A DNA stretch of 41,060 bases from Telluria aromaticivorans (GCF_013003915.1 NZ_JABAIV010000015.1:1-41060); one strand, 5' to 3'; counted from the first letter of the stretch, positions 1 through 8,416 are shown. The notes: generated by a model from the sequence alone, not told the origin. Made by a program: numbers and translations.

Positions 1-54
1 ATCACGCAGGGCACCACGGCAGCGAAGAAAGCATCCGCTCAAAAGCGAGTGTGA
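1..54 (+). CDS. C-terminal tail of an IS gene, possibly IstB ATPase (partial)
   Basis: Frame 1 is open from the first base and stops with TGA at 52-54, giving 17 residues rich in Ala, Lys, Gln and Arg (ends AQKRV). In IS21-family elements istB is the second gene and ends close to the right terminus. The position, 12 bases before the first terminal repeat block, fits that. The tail is too short to recognise by itself, so the IstB assignment rests only on context. The gene begins outside the window. Confidence 0.3.
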   Translation: MTQGTTAAKKASAQKRV

Positions 55-116
55 CTTTTGGAAAACGGACATTTTAACTTTGCTAAAAGCGGACATTTCT
101 ACTTTGCTGTTACACA
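1..116 (+). mobile_element. Right end of an insertion sequence, probably IS21 family (partial)
   Basis: Two near-identical 18-base blocks (66-83 and 90-107, core GGACATTTCTACTTTGC) repeat with a 24-base period. They are followed by TGTTACACA ending at 116. The reverse complement of this end begins TGTGTAA..GCAAAGTAGAAATGTCCG, matching the IS end that starts near 40946, which has the same two blocks at the same period. Several terminal repeats and TG...CA tips are typical of IS21-family elements. A short open frame ending at 54 would be the tail of its last gene. The boundary is uncertain by about 7 bases, because CACCCTACG (115-123) is also shared by both junctions. The IS family is inferred from end structure alone. 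Confidence 0.6.
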
Positions 117-156
117 CCCTACGGGAAGGCTGCAGCTCATCCGGCGCGTACCTGGA

Positions 157-2244
157 TCAGCCGTTAAAACCCTTGCCCTCCGCCGCGCGCCGTTCGAGCA
201 GCGCCGCCGGCTTCCACGCTTCGCCATGGCGCCCACCCGCGTACTTGCGCACCGCTTCCAGCAGCTTCGGCAGCCCGACCGACTCGGCGTAGAACATCGG
301 GCCACCCCGGTGCAGCGGGAAGCCGTAGCCGCTCAGGTAGACCATGTCGATGTCGGAAGCGCGCATGGCGATGCCTTCCTCGAGGATCTTCGCGCCCTCG
401 TTCACCAGCGCATACACCAGCCGTTCGACGATCTCGGAATCAGGAATCGCGCGGCGCTTCAGGCCCAGGTCATGCGAATGCCGGACGATCATGTCGTTCA
501 CCAGCGCCGACGGATAAGCCTTGCGGTCGCCCGCCTTGTAGTCGTACCAGCCGGCGCCGGTCTTCTGGCCGAAGCGGCCCCCCTCGCACAGCAGGTCGGC
601 GCTCTTCGAGTAGGCGATGTGCGGCGACTCAACCGCGCGGCGCTTGCGGATATACCAGCCGACGTCGTTGCCGGCCAGGTCGCTCATGCGGAACGGTCCC
701 ATCGCAAAGCCGAATTTCTCGATGGCGGCATCCACCTGTTCCGGCAGCGCGCCTTCGTCCAGCAAAAAGTAAGCCTGGCGCAGGTATTGTTCCAGCATGC
801 GGTTGCCGATGAATCCGTCGCAGACGCCCGATACCACACCCAGCTTCTTGATCTTCTTCGAGAGCGCAAGCGCGGTCGCCAGCACGTCCTTGCCGGTCTG
901 CTTGCCGCGCACGATTTCCAGCAGCTTCATGACATTGGCCGGGCTGAAGAAATGCAGGCCGATCACGTCTTGCGGACGGTTGGTGAAGGCGGCGATGCGG
1001 TCCAGGTCGAGCGTCGAGGTATTCGAGGCGAGAATTGCCCCCGGCTTCATCACGGCGTCGAGCTGCTTGAACACGGCTTCTTTTACGCCCATGTCTTCGA
1101 ACACGGCTTCGATCACGATGTCGGCTTGGGCGATGTCGGCATAGTCCAGGGTGCCCTTGACCAGGGCGATGCGCTGCTCGGCTTTTTCCTGGGTCAGCTT
1201 GCCCTTCCTGACGGTGTTCTCGTAGTTCTTGCGGATCGTGGCCAGGCCCTTGTCGAGCGCTTCCTGCCTGGTCTCCAGCAGCGTGACCGGGATGCCGGCA
1301 TTCGCGAAGTTCATGGCGATGCCCCCGCCCATGGTACCGGCGCCGACCACGGCGGCACCCGCGATGCTGCGCACCGGGGTGTCCGACGGCATGTCCGGCA
1401 CCTTGCTCGCGGCGCGTTCGGCCATGAAGGCATGGCGCTGGGCTTTCGATTCGGGCGTGGCCATCAGGTGCAGGAAACGCTCGCGCTCGAACTTCAGGCC
1501 GTCTTCGAAAGGCATGGTGATCGACGCGGCGACGGTCTCGACGCATTCGAGTGGCGCCGGGAACGGTCCGGCCAGCGCCTTGACCGACTCGCGCGAAGCC
1601 GCAATAAAACCTTCGTGGTTCGGGTAATCGACCTCGCGGTCGCGCACCTTCGGCAGCGGACGCAGGTCGGCCACCTTGCCGGCGAATTCGACCGCCGCGG
1701 CCAGCAGGTCGGTCCCAGCCGGGAACACCTGGTCGAACAGCTTTGTACCCGCCAGCTTTTCCGACAGGACCGGCGCGCCCGAGACCACCATGTTCAGTGC
1801 CATTTCCAGGCCAACCAGGCGCGGCATGCGCTGGGTACCGCCGGCGCCCGGCAGCAGGCCGAGCTTGACTTCCGGCAGCGCGATCTGGGCGCCCGGCAGC
1901 GCGACGCGGAAATGGCAGCCCAGCGCCAGTTCCAGCCCACCGCCCATGGCGACGCTGTGGATCGCGGCGACCACCGGCTTGCTGCAGTCTTCGACCACGC
2001 GGATCAGCGTGTGCAGGGTCGGTTCGGTCAGCGCTTTGGGGGAATTGAATTCGCGGATGTCGGCGCCGCCAGAGAACGCCTTGCCGGCGCCGGTGATCAC
2101 GATCGCCTTGATGGCGGCATCGCGTTCGGCCTGCTGCACTGCGTTGACTGCGGCAGTGCGCGTTTCCAGCCCGAGGCCGTTGACCGGCGGGTTATTCAAA
2201 GTAATGACGGCAACGCTGCCCTGGACGGTGTAGTCGGCACTCAT
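157..2244 (-). CDS. Bifunctional enoyl-CoA hydratase / 3-hydroxyacyl-CoA dehydrogenase (FadB/FadJ-like)
   Basis: This 695-residue cytosolic enzyme catalyses two steps of fatty-acid beta-oxidation: hydration of trans-2-enoyl-CoA, then NAD-dependent oxidation of the 3-hydroxyacyl-CoA. The crotonase domain (about 1-190) has the oxyanion motif SGGADI, GGGLELALGC and PEVKLGLLPGAGGTQR, which carry the two catalytic glutamates. The dehydrogenase domain follows: the NAD fold starts at GAGTMGGGIA (about 300), and HFFSPANVMKLLE and the C-terminal domain with GFIGNRM come after. The length matches the roughly 700-residue monofunctional-chain MFPs of betaproteobacteria. The start is supported by GGAAGAG just upstream. 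The gene stops only about 40 bases from the IS end. A promoter with a palindromic operator-like site lies in the gap to the divergent gene at 2380. The exact paralogue (FadB, FadJ or another MFP) cannot be fixed from sequence alone. Confidence 0.93.
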   Translation of the reverse strand: MSADYTVQGSVAVITLNNPPVNGLGLETRTAAVNAVQQAERDAAIKAIVITGAGKAFSGGADIREFNSPKALTEPTLHTLIRVVEDCSKPVVAAIHSVAMGGGLELALGCHFRVALPGAQIALPEVKLGLLPGAGGTQRMPRLVGLEMALNMVVSGAPVLSEKLAGTKLFDQVFPAGTDLLAAAVEFAGKVADLRPLPKVRDREVDYPNHEGFIAASRESVKALAGPFPAPLECVETVAASITMPFEDGLKFERERFLHLMATPESKAQRHAFMAERAASKVPDMPSDTPVRSIAGAAVVGAGTMGGGIAMNFANAGIPVTLLETRQEALDKGLATIRKNYENTVRKGKLTQEKAEQRIALVKGTLDYADIAQADIVIEAVFEDMGVKEAVFKQLDAVMKPGAILASNTSTLDLDRIAAFTNRPQDVIGLHFFSPANVMKLLEIVRGKQTGKDVLATALALSKKIKKLGVVSGVCDGFIGNRMLEQYLRQAYFLLDEGALPEQVDAAIEKFGFAMGPFRMSDLAGNDVGWYIRKRRAVESPHIAYSKSADLLCEGGRFGQKTGAGWYDYKAGDRKAYPSALVNDMIVRHSHDLGLKRRAIPDSEIVERLVYALVNEGAKILEEGIAMRASDIDMVYLSGYGFPLHRGGPMFYAESVGLPKLLEAVRKYAGGRHGEAWKPAALLERRAAEGKGFNG

Positions 2245-2286
2245 GTCTCTTCCATCTCCTGGTTGGTGGTCCTGCTTATCCGTTCA

Positions 2287-2315
2287 ACTATACCTCAACT
2301 AAAAGAACGTTCGTA
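2287..2315 (-). promoter_or_regulatory. Candidate promoter and operator of the beta-oxidation gene
   Basis: On the reverse strand TATAGT (2287-2292) is a good -10 box about 40 bases before the start codon at 2244. The region where a -35 box would lie is poor but is covered by the perfect palindrome GAACGTTC (2305-2312), flanked by an A/T-rich stretch. A repressor bound there would block the promoter. TetR-type repressors of acyl-CoA metabolism often use ACG/CGT-rich palindromes, so this is a reasonable but unproven operator. A TATTAT on the forward strand (2314-2319) may serve the divergent gene. Confidence 0.35.
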
Positions 2316-2379
2316 TTATTTTCTGCCTGCTGCATGCTGTGCCAGAATAGCGCCCTTACGAAGCAACCGGACCGCCCCG

Positions 2380-3126
2380 ATGGAAAAACTGATCGCGCTA
2401 TTGAACCGCCTCTACCTCATGCCGCAACTGGCATCGCCGGAGGCGCTCGCCCGGCATTTCCATGGTCTGCAGGCCTTGCGCATCCCGCTGGCCTCGCCCG
2501 ACGACCTGACGCGCGCCATCGTCATCGACTTCCCCAAGCTGCGCGGCCACGCCGACCGGCACTGGACCAATTTGTGCGAGGTCGCCAACCGCCTGCAGGA
2601 AGCCTATGGCTTCCCGCCGCCCGCCGTCAGCATCGATGGCGGCAGCGGCTACCAGCTGTGGCTGTCGCTCGATGAGCCGGTGCCGCTGGGCGATGCGCGC
2701 CGCTTCGTGGCCATGCTGCGCGACGCCCACTTCCCCGAACTGGACCTGCAGGTAGCGGTCGAGGTCGCGCTGCCGCCCTGCCTCAACGCGGCATCGGGCA
2801 AATGGGCTGCCTTCATCCACCCGGGCATGGGTGCGTCGTTCGCCGAGGAAGCCGGGCTCGAGATGACGCCGCCGGTGAACGCGCAGCTTGCCTTCCTGGA
2901 GGGACTGGACAGCATCGGCAAGGCCCAGTTCTTCGATGCGCTGGTGTCGATGAAGCAGGGTGACGCCCCGGCGCAGGTGCAGGCACCTGAACCGCCGCGC
3001 GCATCTCCGGACGGCCTGCTGCTCAAGGACGCGACGCTGGAAGACATCGTGCGGCGCCTGCATGCGATGAATATCGAGCCGACTTTCCGGCACCTGCTGC
3101 GGGGCGCGACCTGGTCGCAGCCTTGA
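2380..3126 (+). CDS. Hypothetical protein with a faint primase/polymerase-like motif
   Basis: The 248-residue protein has no signal peptide or membrane segment. The start is set at the ATG at 2380; the frame stays open far upstream but only as antisense of the beta-oxidation gene. Residues about 46-100 read IVIDFPKL, then NLCEVANRLQ, then SIDGGSGYQLWLSLDEPVP. This resembles the arrangement around motif II of archaeo-eukaryotic-type primases (SGxGxHxxW), but the histidine is replaced by Gln. A later LPPCLNAASGKWA segment resembles the RLPG..N segment seen after it in such proteins. The C-terminal 60 residues are Pro/Ala-rich, then amphipathic (LEDIVRRLHAMNI). The fold assignment is speculative, and if it is correct the catalytic site looks degenerate. 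It is divergent from, and may share control with, the beta-oxidation gene. No function is assigned. Confidence 0.8.
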   Translation: MEKLIALLNRLYLMPQLASPEALARHFHGLQALRIPLASPDDLTRAIVIDFPKLRGHADRHWTNLCEVANRLQEAYGFPPPAVSIDGGSGYQLWLSLDEPVPLGDARRFVAMLRDAHFPELDLQVAVEVALPPCLNAASGKWAAFIHPGMGASFAEEAGLEMTPPVNAQLAFLEGLDSIGKAQFFDALVSMKQGDAPAQVQAPEPPRASPDGLLLKDATLEDIVRRLHAMNIEPTFRHLLRGATWSQP

Positions 3127-3247
3127 CCGCATCGCCGGCCCCCATCGGTTCAGTCCTGCCCAGCCTTGGAAGCCATCATCGAACTGGATAAGAGGCGAAC
3201 CTCGTCGGGGTGATCGACGACCAGGGGTCGAGCGATACTGCGAATAT

Positions 3248-4567
3248 TTACCGCTTGCCCATCAAATCCTGCAGGGCCACTACCGTCGACTCCACCCCCA
3301 TCCTCACCGCCGGCCCGTGCTCGACCTTGAACAGCGGGCTGTGATGGCTCGGCAGCCGCAGCTTGCCGGCCTTGGCGGCAGCGATGGTCTCCGGCGCCGT
3401 CCCGCCAACCGTGAAATACACGCTCGGGATATACGGGTCGGTCACGAACATCGGGAAGTCCTCCGAGCCCATCCCTTCGCGGAATTCTTCCGCACCGAAT
3501 GCATCCGCCCCCAGCTTGCCGGTCCAGGCTGTGCGCAGGCGCCGCACCAGCTCGACATTGTTGAGCACCGGAGGCGCCGGCGTATCCACCAGCTTGACTT
3601 CGGGCAGTTCGTTGTCCGCCATGCCGGCGGCGCGCGCCGTGTGCTCGGCCATGCGTTTGATCCCGCCCAGCAGCAGGTCGCGCGTCTTCGCGCTCTCGCT
3701 GCGCACCGTCAGCTGCAGCCTGGCGTTGTCGCCGATGATGTTGGCCTTGCTGCCGCCATGGAAGGAGCCGACCGTGATCAGGCCCGGCTCGCGCGGGCCC
3801 AGCTCGCGGCTGACGATGGTTTGCAGGCCCATGACGATCATCGCACCCAGCACGATCGGATCCTTGCCCCGGTGCGGCTGGGCGCCGTGGGCGCCGACGC
3901 CCTTGATCAGGATCTCGACGGTGTCGGCGCCCGAGTAAGGCGACACTTCGGACGCATGCACCTTGCCGGTCGCCATGTCGGCCTTCACGTGGAAGCCGAG
4001 CGCGAAGTCCGGCTGGCCGAAGCGCTTGTACAGGCCATCCTTCATCATCGCCAGCGCGCCGCCGATGCGCTCCTCGGCCGGCTGCCCAACCAGCATCAGG
4101 CTGCCCGACCACTTGCCGCGCTCGGCCGCCATGCGGCGCGCCGTGCCGACCAGGCTGGCCATGTGGATGTCGTGGCCGCAGGCATGCGCCACGGGCGTCA
4201 TATTGCCTTCCATGTCCTTCTGGGTCGCGGTCGAGGCATTCGCCAGGCCGGATTTTTCCTGCATCGGCAAGCCGTCCATGTCGGCGCGCATCATCACCAG
4301 CGGGCCGGGGCCGTTCTTCAGGATCGCCACCACCCCGGTGCCGCCGACGCCCTCGGTCACCGTAAAGCCTGCCGCGCGCAATTCTTTCGCCATGCGCGCC
4401 GCGGTTTTCACTTCCAGGAATGAGAGCTCGGGATTGCGGTGGAAGTAGTCGAGCAGCGGCGCCAGGTGGGCGTCGTAATCTTTCGCGACGGCCTTGGACA
4501 GCTCGTTTGCATGGAGCGCCCCCGGCACGAACAGGGCGGCGAGCAACAGGGGAAGCAGTTTTTTCAT
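3248..4567 (-). CDS. Secreted M20-family amidohydrolase/peptidase
   Basis: This 439-residue metallohydrolase has an N-terminal signal peptide (MKKLLPLLLAALFVPGALHA, cleaved after about 20), so it is probably periplasmic. M20D-type motifs are present: HACGHDIHMA and GQPAEERIGGA for metal binding, GVGAHGAQPHRGKDPI in the lid domain, and a C-terminal GMGSEDFPMF with the last ligand. The family removes acyl or amino-acid groups from N-acyl amino acids, indole conjugates or short peptides; the substrate here is unknown. The start lies 18 bases after the stop of the acyl-CoA ligase gene, so the two are probably one transcript. The ligase could then activate an acid released by this hydrolase, which is only an inference. 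The 121-base gap downstream (3127-3247) shows no terminator or gene. Confidence 0.9.
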   Translation of the reverse strand: MKKLLPLLLAALFVPGALHANELSKAVAKDYDAHLAPLLDYFHRNPELSFLEVKTAARMAKELRAAGFTVTEGVGGTGVVAILKNGPGPLVMMRADMDGLPMQEKSGLANASTATQKDMEGNMTPVAHACGHDIHMASLVGTARRMAAERGKWSGSLMLVGQPAEERIGGALAMMKDGLYKRFGQPDFALGFHVKADMATGKVHASEVSPYSGADTVEILIKGVGAHGAQPHRGKDPIVLGAMIVMGLQTIVSRELGPREPGLITVGSFHGGSKANIIGDNARLQLTVRSESAKTRDLLLGGIKRMAEHTARAAGMADNELPEVKLVDTPAPPVLNNVELVRRLRTAWTGKLGADAFGAEEFREGMGSEDFPMFVTDPYIPSVYFTVGGTAPETIAAAKAGKLRLPSHHSPLFKVEHGPAVRMGVESTVVALQDLMGKR

Positions 4568-4585
4568 GAAGTGCTCAAGGTGTGG

Positions 4586-6286
4586 TCAGGCGGTTGGCAA
4601 ACGGTGCTCGTGGTAGGCGTCGCGCAGCTTGTTCTTCTGAATCTTGCCGGTGCCGCCCATCGGCAGCGACTCGGTGAAGACGACATCGTCCGGAATCCAC
4701 CACTTTGCCACCTTTCCATCGAAGAAGGCCAGCAGTTCTTCGCGGCTCACCTCCATGCCAGGGCGCTTGACCACCACCAGCAGCGGCCGCTCGGCCCATT
4801 TCGGGTGCTGTATGCCGATGCAGGCCGCCTGCAGCACCGCCGGGTGGGCCATGGCGATGTTCTCCAGGTCGATGGTGCCGATCCATTCGCCGCCCGACTT
4901 GATGACGTCCTTGCTGCGGTCCGTGATCGAGAGGTAGCCATCGGGGTCGATGGTCGCCACGTCGCCGGTCGGGAACCAGCCGTCCTGCAGCACGTCGCCA
5001 CCCTCGCCGCGGAAATAGCCCGACACCACCCAGGGCCCCTTGACCAGCAGGTGGCCGTAGGTCGCACCGTCCCAGGGCAGTTCGGCACCGTCGTCGTCGA
5101 CGATCTTCATGTCCACGCCGTAGATGGCATGGCCCTGCTTGCGCAGCACGGCGCGCTGGGCCTCCGGCGGCATAGCCTTGTGCTTGCCCAGCAAGGTGCA
5201 GGCGGTGCCGAGCGGCGACATCTCGGTCATGCCCCAGGCATGCACCACTTCGACGCCGAGCTGGTCGATCAGGGTATCCATCATCGCCGGCGGGCAGGCC
5301 GAGCCGCCGATCACGGTGCGGCGGAAAGTCGAGAAGCGCAGCCCGTTCTGCAGTACGTAATTGACCAAGCCCAGCCACACGGTCGGCACGCCGGCCGAGA
5401 AGGTCACGCCCTCGCCCTCGAACAGGTCGTACAGCGATTTGCCGTCCAGCGCAGGCCCCGGGAACACCATTTTCGCCCCCGACAGCGGCACCGAGTAAGG
5501 CAGGCCCCAGGCATTCACATGGAACATCGGCACCACCGGCAGCACGGTATCGGCCGCCGAGACGTTCAGCGCGTTCGGCATCGCGGAGGCGTAGGCATGC
5601 AGCACCGTGGAACGGTGCGAATACAGCGCGCCTTTCGGATTGCCGGTCGTGCCCGAGGTGTAGCACAGGCTGGCTGCCGAGCGCTCGTCGAACTGCGGCC
5701 AGGCGTAGTCGCCGGACGAGGTCGCAATCAGGTCTTCGTAGCAGAGCAGGGTCGGGATGGTCGTCTCCTGCGGCATGTGGGCGCGGTCGCACATCGCGAC
5801 ATAGCCCTTGATGGTCTTGCAGTGGCGCGCCATCTGTTCGATCGCCGGCAGGAACGTCATGTCGAAGAACAAGTACTGGGCTTCGGCGTGGTTGACGATG
5901 TAGGCGATCTGTTCCGGGTGCAGGCGCGGATTGAGGGTGTGCAGCACCGCGCCCGATCCGGACACCGCGTAGTAGAGCTCCATGTGGCGGTAGCCGTTCC
6001 AGGCCAGGGTCGCCACCCGGTCGCCCATGGCTACGCCCAGGCCTTGCAGGGCCTGGGCCATGCGCCGCGCGCGCGCTTCGCAATCGCGGTAGGTGTAGCG
6101 ATGCAGGTCGCCTTCTACGCGGCGCGACACGATCTCGCTGCTGCCATAGTGGCGGGCGGCGAATTCGATGATGCTCGAGACCAGCAGCGGCTGGTCCATC
6201 ATCTGGCCCATCAGTGGGCTCATTACGGGGCTCACTGCGGAACTTACTGCGGGGCTGGTCGAGTGGTCGGTCATGCGGTTTCCCAT
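4586..6286 (-). CDS. Acyl-CoA ligase, AMP-forming (fatty-acid or methylthiopropionate type)
   Basis: This 566-residue ANL-superfamily enzyme activates a carboxylic acid with ATP and CoA. Visible motifs are the P-loop-like YTSGTTGNPKG, WGMTEMSP, the hinge region DRSKDVIKSGGEWI and the catalytic lysine in GGTGKIQKNK. The pattern is that of medium/long-chain fatty-acyl-CoA synthases and DmdB-like 3-methylmercaptopropionyl-CoA ligases; the substrate cannot be read from sequence. The first ATG (6286) has no ribosome binding site. An internal ATG four codons later (6274, MTDHS) has GGGAA about six bases upstream and may be the real start. The first 30 residues are a low-complexity Met/Ser/Pro/Gln stretch. 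It is followed closely by the M20 hydrolase gene. Confidence 0.9.
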   Translation of the reverse strand: MGNRMTDHSTSPAVSSAVSPVMSPLMGQMMDQPLLVSSIIEFAARHYGSSEIVSRRVEGDLHRYTYRDCEARARRMAQALQGLGVAMGDRVATLAWNGYRHMELYYAVSGSGAVLHTLNPRLHPEQIAYIVNHAEAQYLFFDMTFLPAIEQMARHCKTIKGYVAMCDRAHMPQETTIPTLLCYEDLIATSSGDYAWPQFDERSAASLCYTSGTTGNPKGALYSHRSTVLHAYASAMPNALNVSAADTVLPVVPMFHVNAWGLPYSVPLSGAKMVFPGPALDGKSLYDLFEGEGVTFSAGVPTVWLGLVNYVLQNGLRFSTFRRTVIGGSACPPAMMDTLIDQLGVEVVHAWGMTEMSPLGTACTLLGKHKAMPPEAQRAVLRKQGHAIYGVDMKIVDDDGAELPWDGATYGHLLVKGPWVVSGYFRGEGGDVLQDGWFPTGDVATIDPDGYLSITDRSKDVIKSGGEWIGTIDLENIAMAHPAVLQAACIGIQHPKWAERPLLVVVKRPGMEVSREELLAFFDGKVAKWWIPDDVVFTESLPMGGTGKIQKNKLRDAYHEHRLPTA

Positions 6287-6553
6287 GGACGGATTGGCAA
6301 AATTGGCAACATACCCCGAGTTTCATCTACAGGGTTCTAGTGCGTCAACGCAATTCGGTGATGCGCCGCACAAGCTATGCACAGCGGTTACCGGATGTAA
6401 ATGCGTTGGCCGCCGGCAGTCGTGCGCCGATAGAATTGCTTCGGTACGGTAGAATCCTGCCAATATTGCCCTTACCCTGCCCTACAACTGAATATTTGTA
6501 CTGGAACTGCCATCACTGCTGACGAACTTCCCTTCAACAACTCGTTTGCCGAG

Positions 6554-7978
6554 TTGCCCCCGGCGTTCCATACCCGGTTGATGCCGACGCCCTTGCCGGC
6601 GCCGACCTTCATCGCCGCCAGCGCGCCCGCAGCGGCGCTGGTCGGGCTCGAGCCGCAGGACCTGGCCGGCCAGGATTTCGTTGACGTTTTCACCGGCAAC
6701 AAGGTGGCGGTACGTTCGCAGCCCTTGTCCGCGGTGTATTCGGGCCACCAGTTCGGCGTCTGGGCCGGACAGCTCGGCGATGGCCGTGCGATCACGCTCG
6801 GCGACCTTCCTGGCGAAGGCGGCCAGATGGAGATCCAGCTCAAGGGCGCCGGGCTGACGCCCTATTCGCGCATGGGCGATGGGCGCGCCGTGCTGCGCTC
6901 CTCGCTGCGCGAGTTCCTGTGCTCGGAAGCGATGGCGGCCCTTGGCATCCCGACCACGCGCGCCCTGATGGTGACCGGCTCGCACCAGCCGATCATGCGT
7001 GAAAGCGTCGAGACCGCCGCTGTCGTGACCCGCATGGCGCCGACGTTTGTGCGTTTCGGTTCCTTCGAGCACTGGTACCACCGCGGCAGGCAAGACGAAT
7101 TGCGTATCCTGGCCGATTACGTGATCAAGAACTGGTACCCGGAATTTGCCGGTGCCGCCAACCCCTATAAAGAGCTGCTGGCCGAGGTAACCCGCCGTAC
7201 GGCACGCATGATCGCCGGATGGCAGGCAGTCGGTTTCATGCACGGCGTCATGAACACCGACAATATGTCGATCCTGGGCCTGACCCTGGACTACGGCCCC
7301 TTCGGATTCATGGAAGCGTTTGATGCCAACCATATCTGCAACCATACCGACCAGGGCGGCCGCTATTCCTATGCCAACCAGGTGCCGGTCGGCCACTGGA
7401 ACTGCTACGCACTGGGCAATGCCTTGCTCCCCCTGATCGGCACGCCGGAAGAAGCCGAGGAAGCGCTCGACGCCTACCGCCCGGCTTTTGGGGCCAAACT
7501 GGACGAACTGCTGCATGCCAAGCTCGGCCTGCTGGACGTGCGCGAGGGCGACGAAGCACTGTTCGACGACATGTTCAAGCTGCTGCAGGCGAATCATGCC
7601 GACTTCACGCTGTTCTTCCGCCGCCTGGGCGAACTCAAACTCGATGGCGACCTGGGCCAGGACGCCCCGCTGCGCGATTTGTTCCTCGACCGCGCAGCCT
7701 TCGATGCCTGGGCCTTGCAATACCGTGCTCGCCTGCGCCTGGAAAACAGTAGCGACGAACGGCGCCGCGCCGCCATGCACCGCGCCAATCCGAAATACGT
7801 GCTGCGCAACTACCTCGCGCAGACGGCGATCGAACAGGCGCAAAATGGCGACTACAGCGGCGTGCACAAATTATTGGGCGTGCTGGAGCGGCCGTTCGAC
7901 GACCAGCCCGAGAACGAGGCCTATGCGGCCATGCCCCCTGACTGGGCGGCCCATCTTGAAGTAAGCTGCTCATCCTGA
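6554..7978 (+). CDS. selO: SelO-family protein adenylyltransferase (YdiU)
   Basis: SelO is a pseudokinase-fold enzyme that transfers AMP from ATP to Ser/Thr/Tyr of target proteins and is linked to redox stress. Family motifs are clear: SGHQFGVWAGQLGDGRA, LKGAGLTPYSRMGDGRAVLRSS, HGVMNTDNMSILG and DYGPFGFMEAFD (metal and ATP binding), and the usual CSS C-terminus; there is no selenocysteine. The TTG at 6554 is the first conventional start, but homologous residues continue upstream in frame (FNNSFAEL, matching the family N-terminus). The frame is open from 6434 with no ATG, GTG or TTG before 6554. Translation may begin at a rare codon (ATC 6512 or ATT 6494), or there is a sequence error. The gene sits 31 bases before msrB, in a probable operon. 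Confidence 0.9.
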   Translation: MPPAFHTRLMPTPLPAPTFIAASAPAAALVGLEPQDLAGQDFVDVFTGNKVAVRSQPLSAVYSGHQFGVWAGQLGDGRAITLGDLPGEGGQMEIQLKGAGLTPYSRMGDGRAVLRSSLREFLCSEAMAALGIPTTRALMVTGSHQPIMRESVETAAVVTRMAPTFVRFGSFEHWYHRGRQDELRILADYVIKNWYPEFAGAANPYKELLAEVTRRTARMIAGWQAVGFMHGVMNTDNMSILGLTLDYGPFGFMEAFDANHICNHTDQGGRYSYANQVPVGHWNCYALGNALLPLIGTPEEAEEALDAYRPAFGAKLDELLHAKLGLLDVREGDEALFDDMFKLLQANHADFTLFFRRLGELKLDGDLGQDAPLRDLFLDRAAFDAWALQYRARLRLENSSDERRRAAMHRANPKYVLRNYLAQTAIEQAQNGDYSGVHKLLGVLERPFDDQPENEAYAAMPPDWAAHLEVSCSS

Positions 7979-8009
7979 TTTCAACAAGCCCGACCAGAAC
8001 GAGACCGAC

Positions 8010-8405
8010 ATGAACGATAAAGTGACCAAGAGCGACGCCGAGTGGCGCGCCCAGCTCGACCCGATGGAATACCAGGTGACCCGCCATGCCGCCACCGAGC
8101 GCGCCTTCACCGGCAAGTTCTGGGACCACCACGAGCACGGCATCTATACCTGTGTCTGCTGCAATACGCCGCTGTTCGAATCCGACGCCAAGTTCGATTC
8201 CGGTTGCGGCTGGCCCAGCTATTTCCGCGCGCTCGACCCGGACAACGTGATCGAAAAGACCGACCGCACCCACGGCATGCTGCGCACCGAGATCATTTGC
8301 GCCGTCTGCGACGCCCATCTCGGCCACGTGTTCCCGGACGGCCCGCCGCCGACCGGCCTGCGCTATTGCATCAACTCCGCTTCGCTGCGTTTCGAACCTG
8401 CCTGA
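8010..8405 (+). CDS. msrB: Peptide-methionine (R)-S-oxide reductase MsrB
   Basis: This 131-residue cytosolic enzyme repairs the R-epimer of methionine sulfoxide in proteins. Catalytic Cys120 lies in RYCINSASLRF. Zinc-binding pairs are Cys48/Cys51 and Cys97/Cys100 (CAVC), and Cys66 in FDSGCGWPS is a likely resolving cysteine. The length is typical for a single-domain MsrB without a signal peptide. The gene follows selO by 31 bases and precedes yciB by 11 bases, so it belongs to a compact operon. The partnership with selO fits an oxidative-stress role, which is an inference. Confidence 0.97.
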   Translation: MNDKVTKSDAEWRAQLDPMEYQVTRHAATERAFTGKFWDHHEHGIYTCVCCNTPLFESDAKFDSGCGWPSYFRALDPDNVIEKTDRTHGMLRTEIICAVCDAHLGHVFPDGPPPTGLRYCINSASLRFEPA

Positions 8406-8416
8406 GGATGTTTTAA

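Noticed and set aside
58..2379. Long open frame on the forward strand antisense to the beta-oxidation gene
   Set aside because: Its residues are Arg/His/Gly/Ala-rich with no motifs, and the opposite strand encodes a clear enzyme. Only the part from 2380 looks like a real protein.
3150..3247. Reverse-strand peptide ending LLSSSMMASKAGQD just after the M20 gene, as a possible gene remnant
   Set aside because: It is only the tail of an out-of-frame reading through the M20 gene, and I could not link it to any family.
6407..6436. TTGGCC-N18-TAGAAT as a selO promoter
   Set aside because: The -35 match is poor and a second TAGAAT lies nearby without a partner. It is too weak to list as a promoter.
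7950..7978. Selenocysteine in SelO
   Set aside because: The C-terminus is a normal Cys-Ser-Ser followed by TGA. Bacterial SelO proteins use cysteine here and no SECIS-like element is evident.
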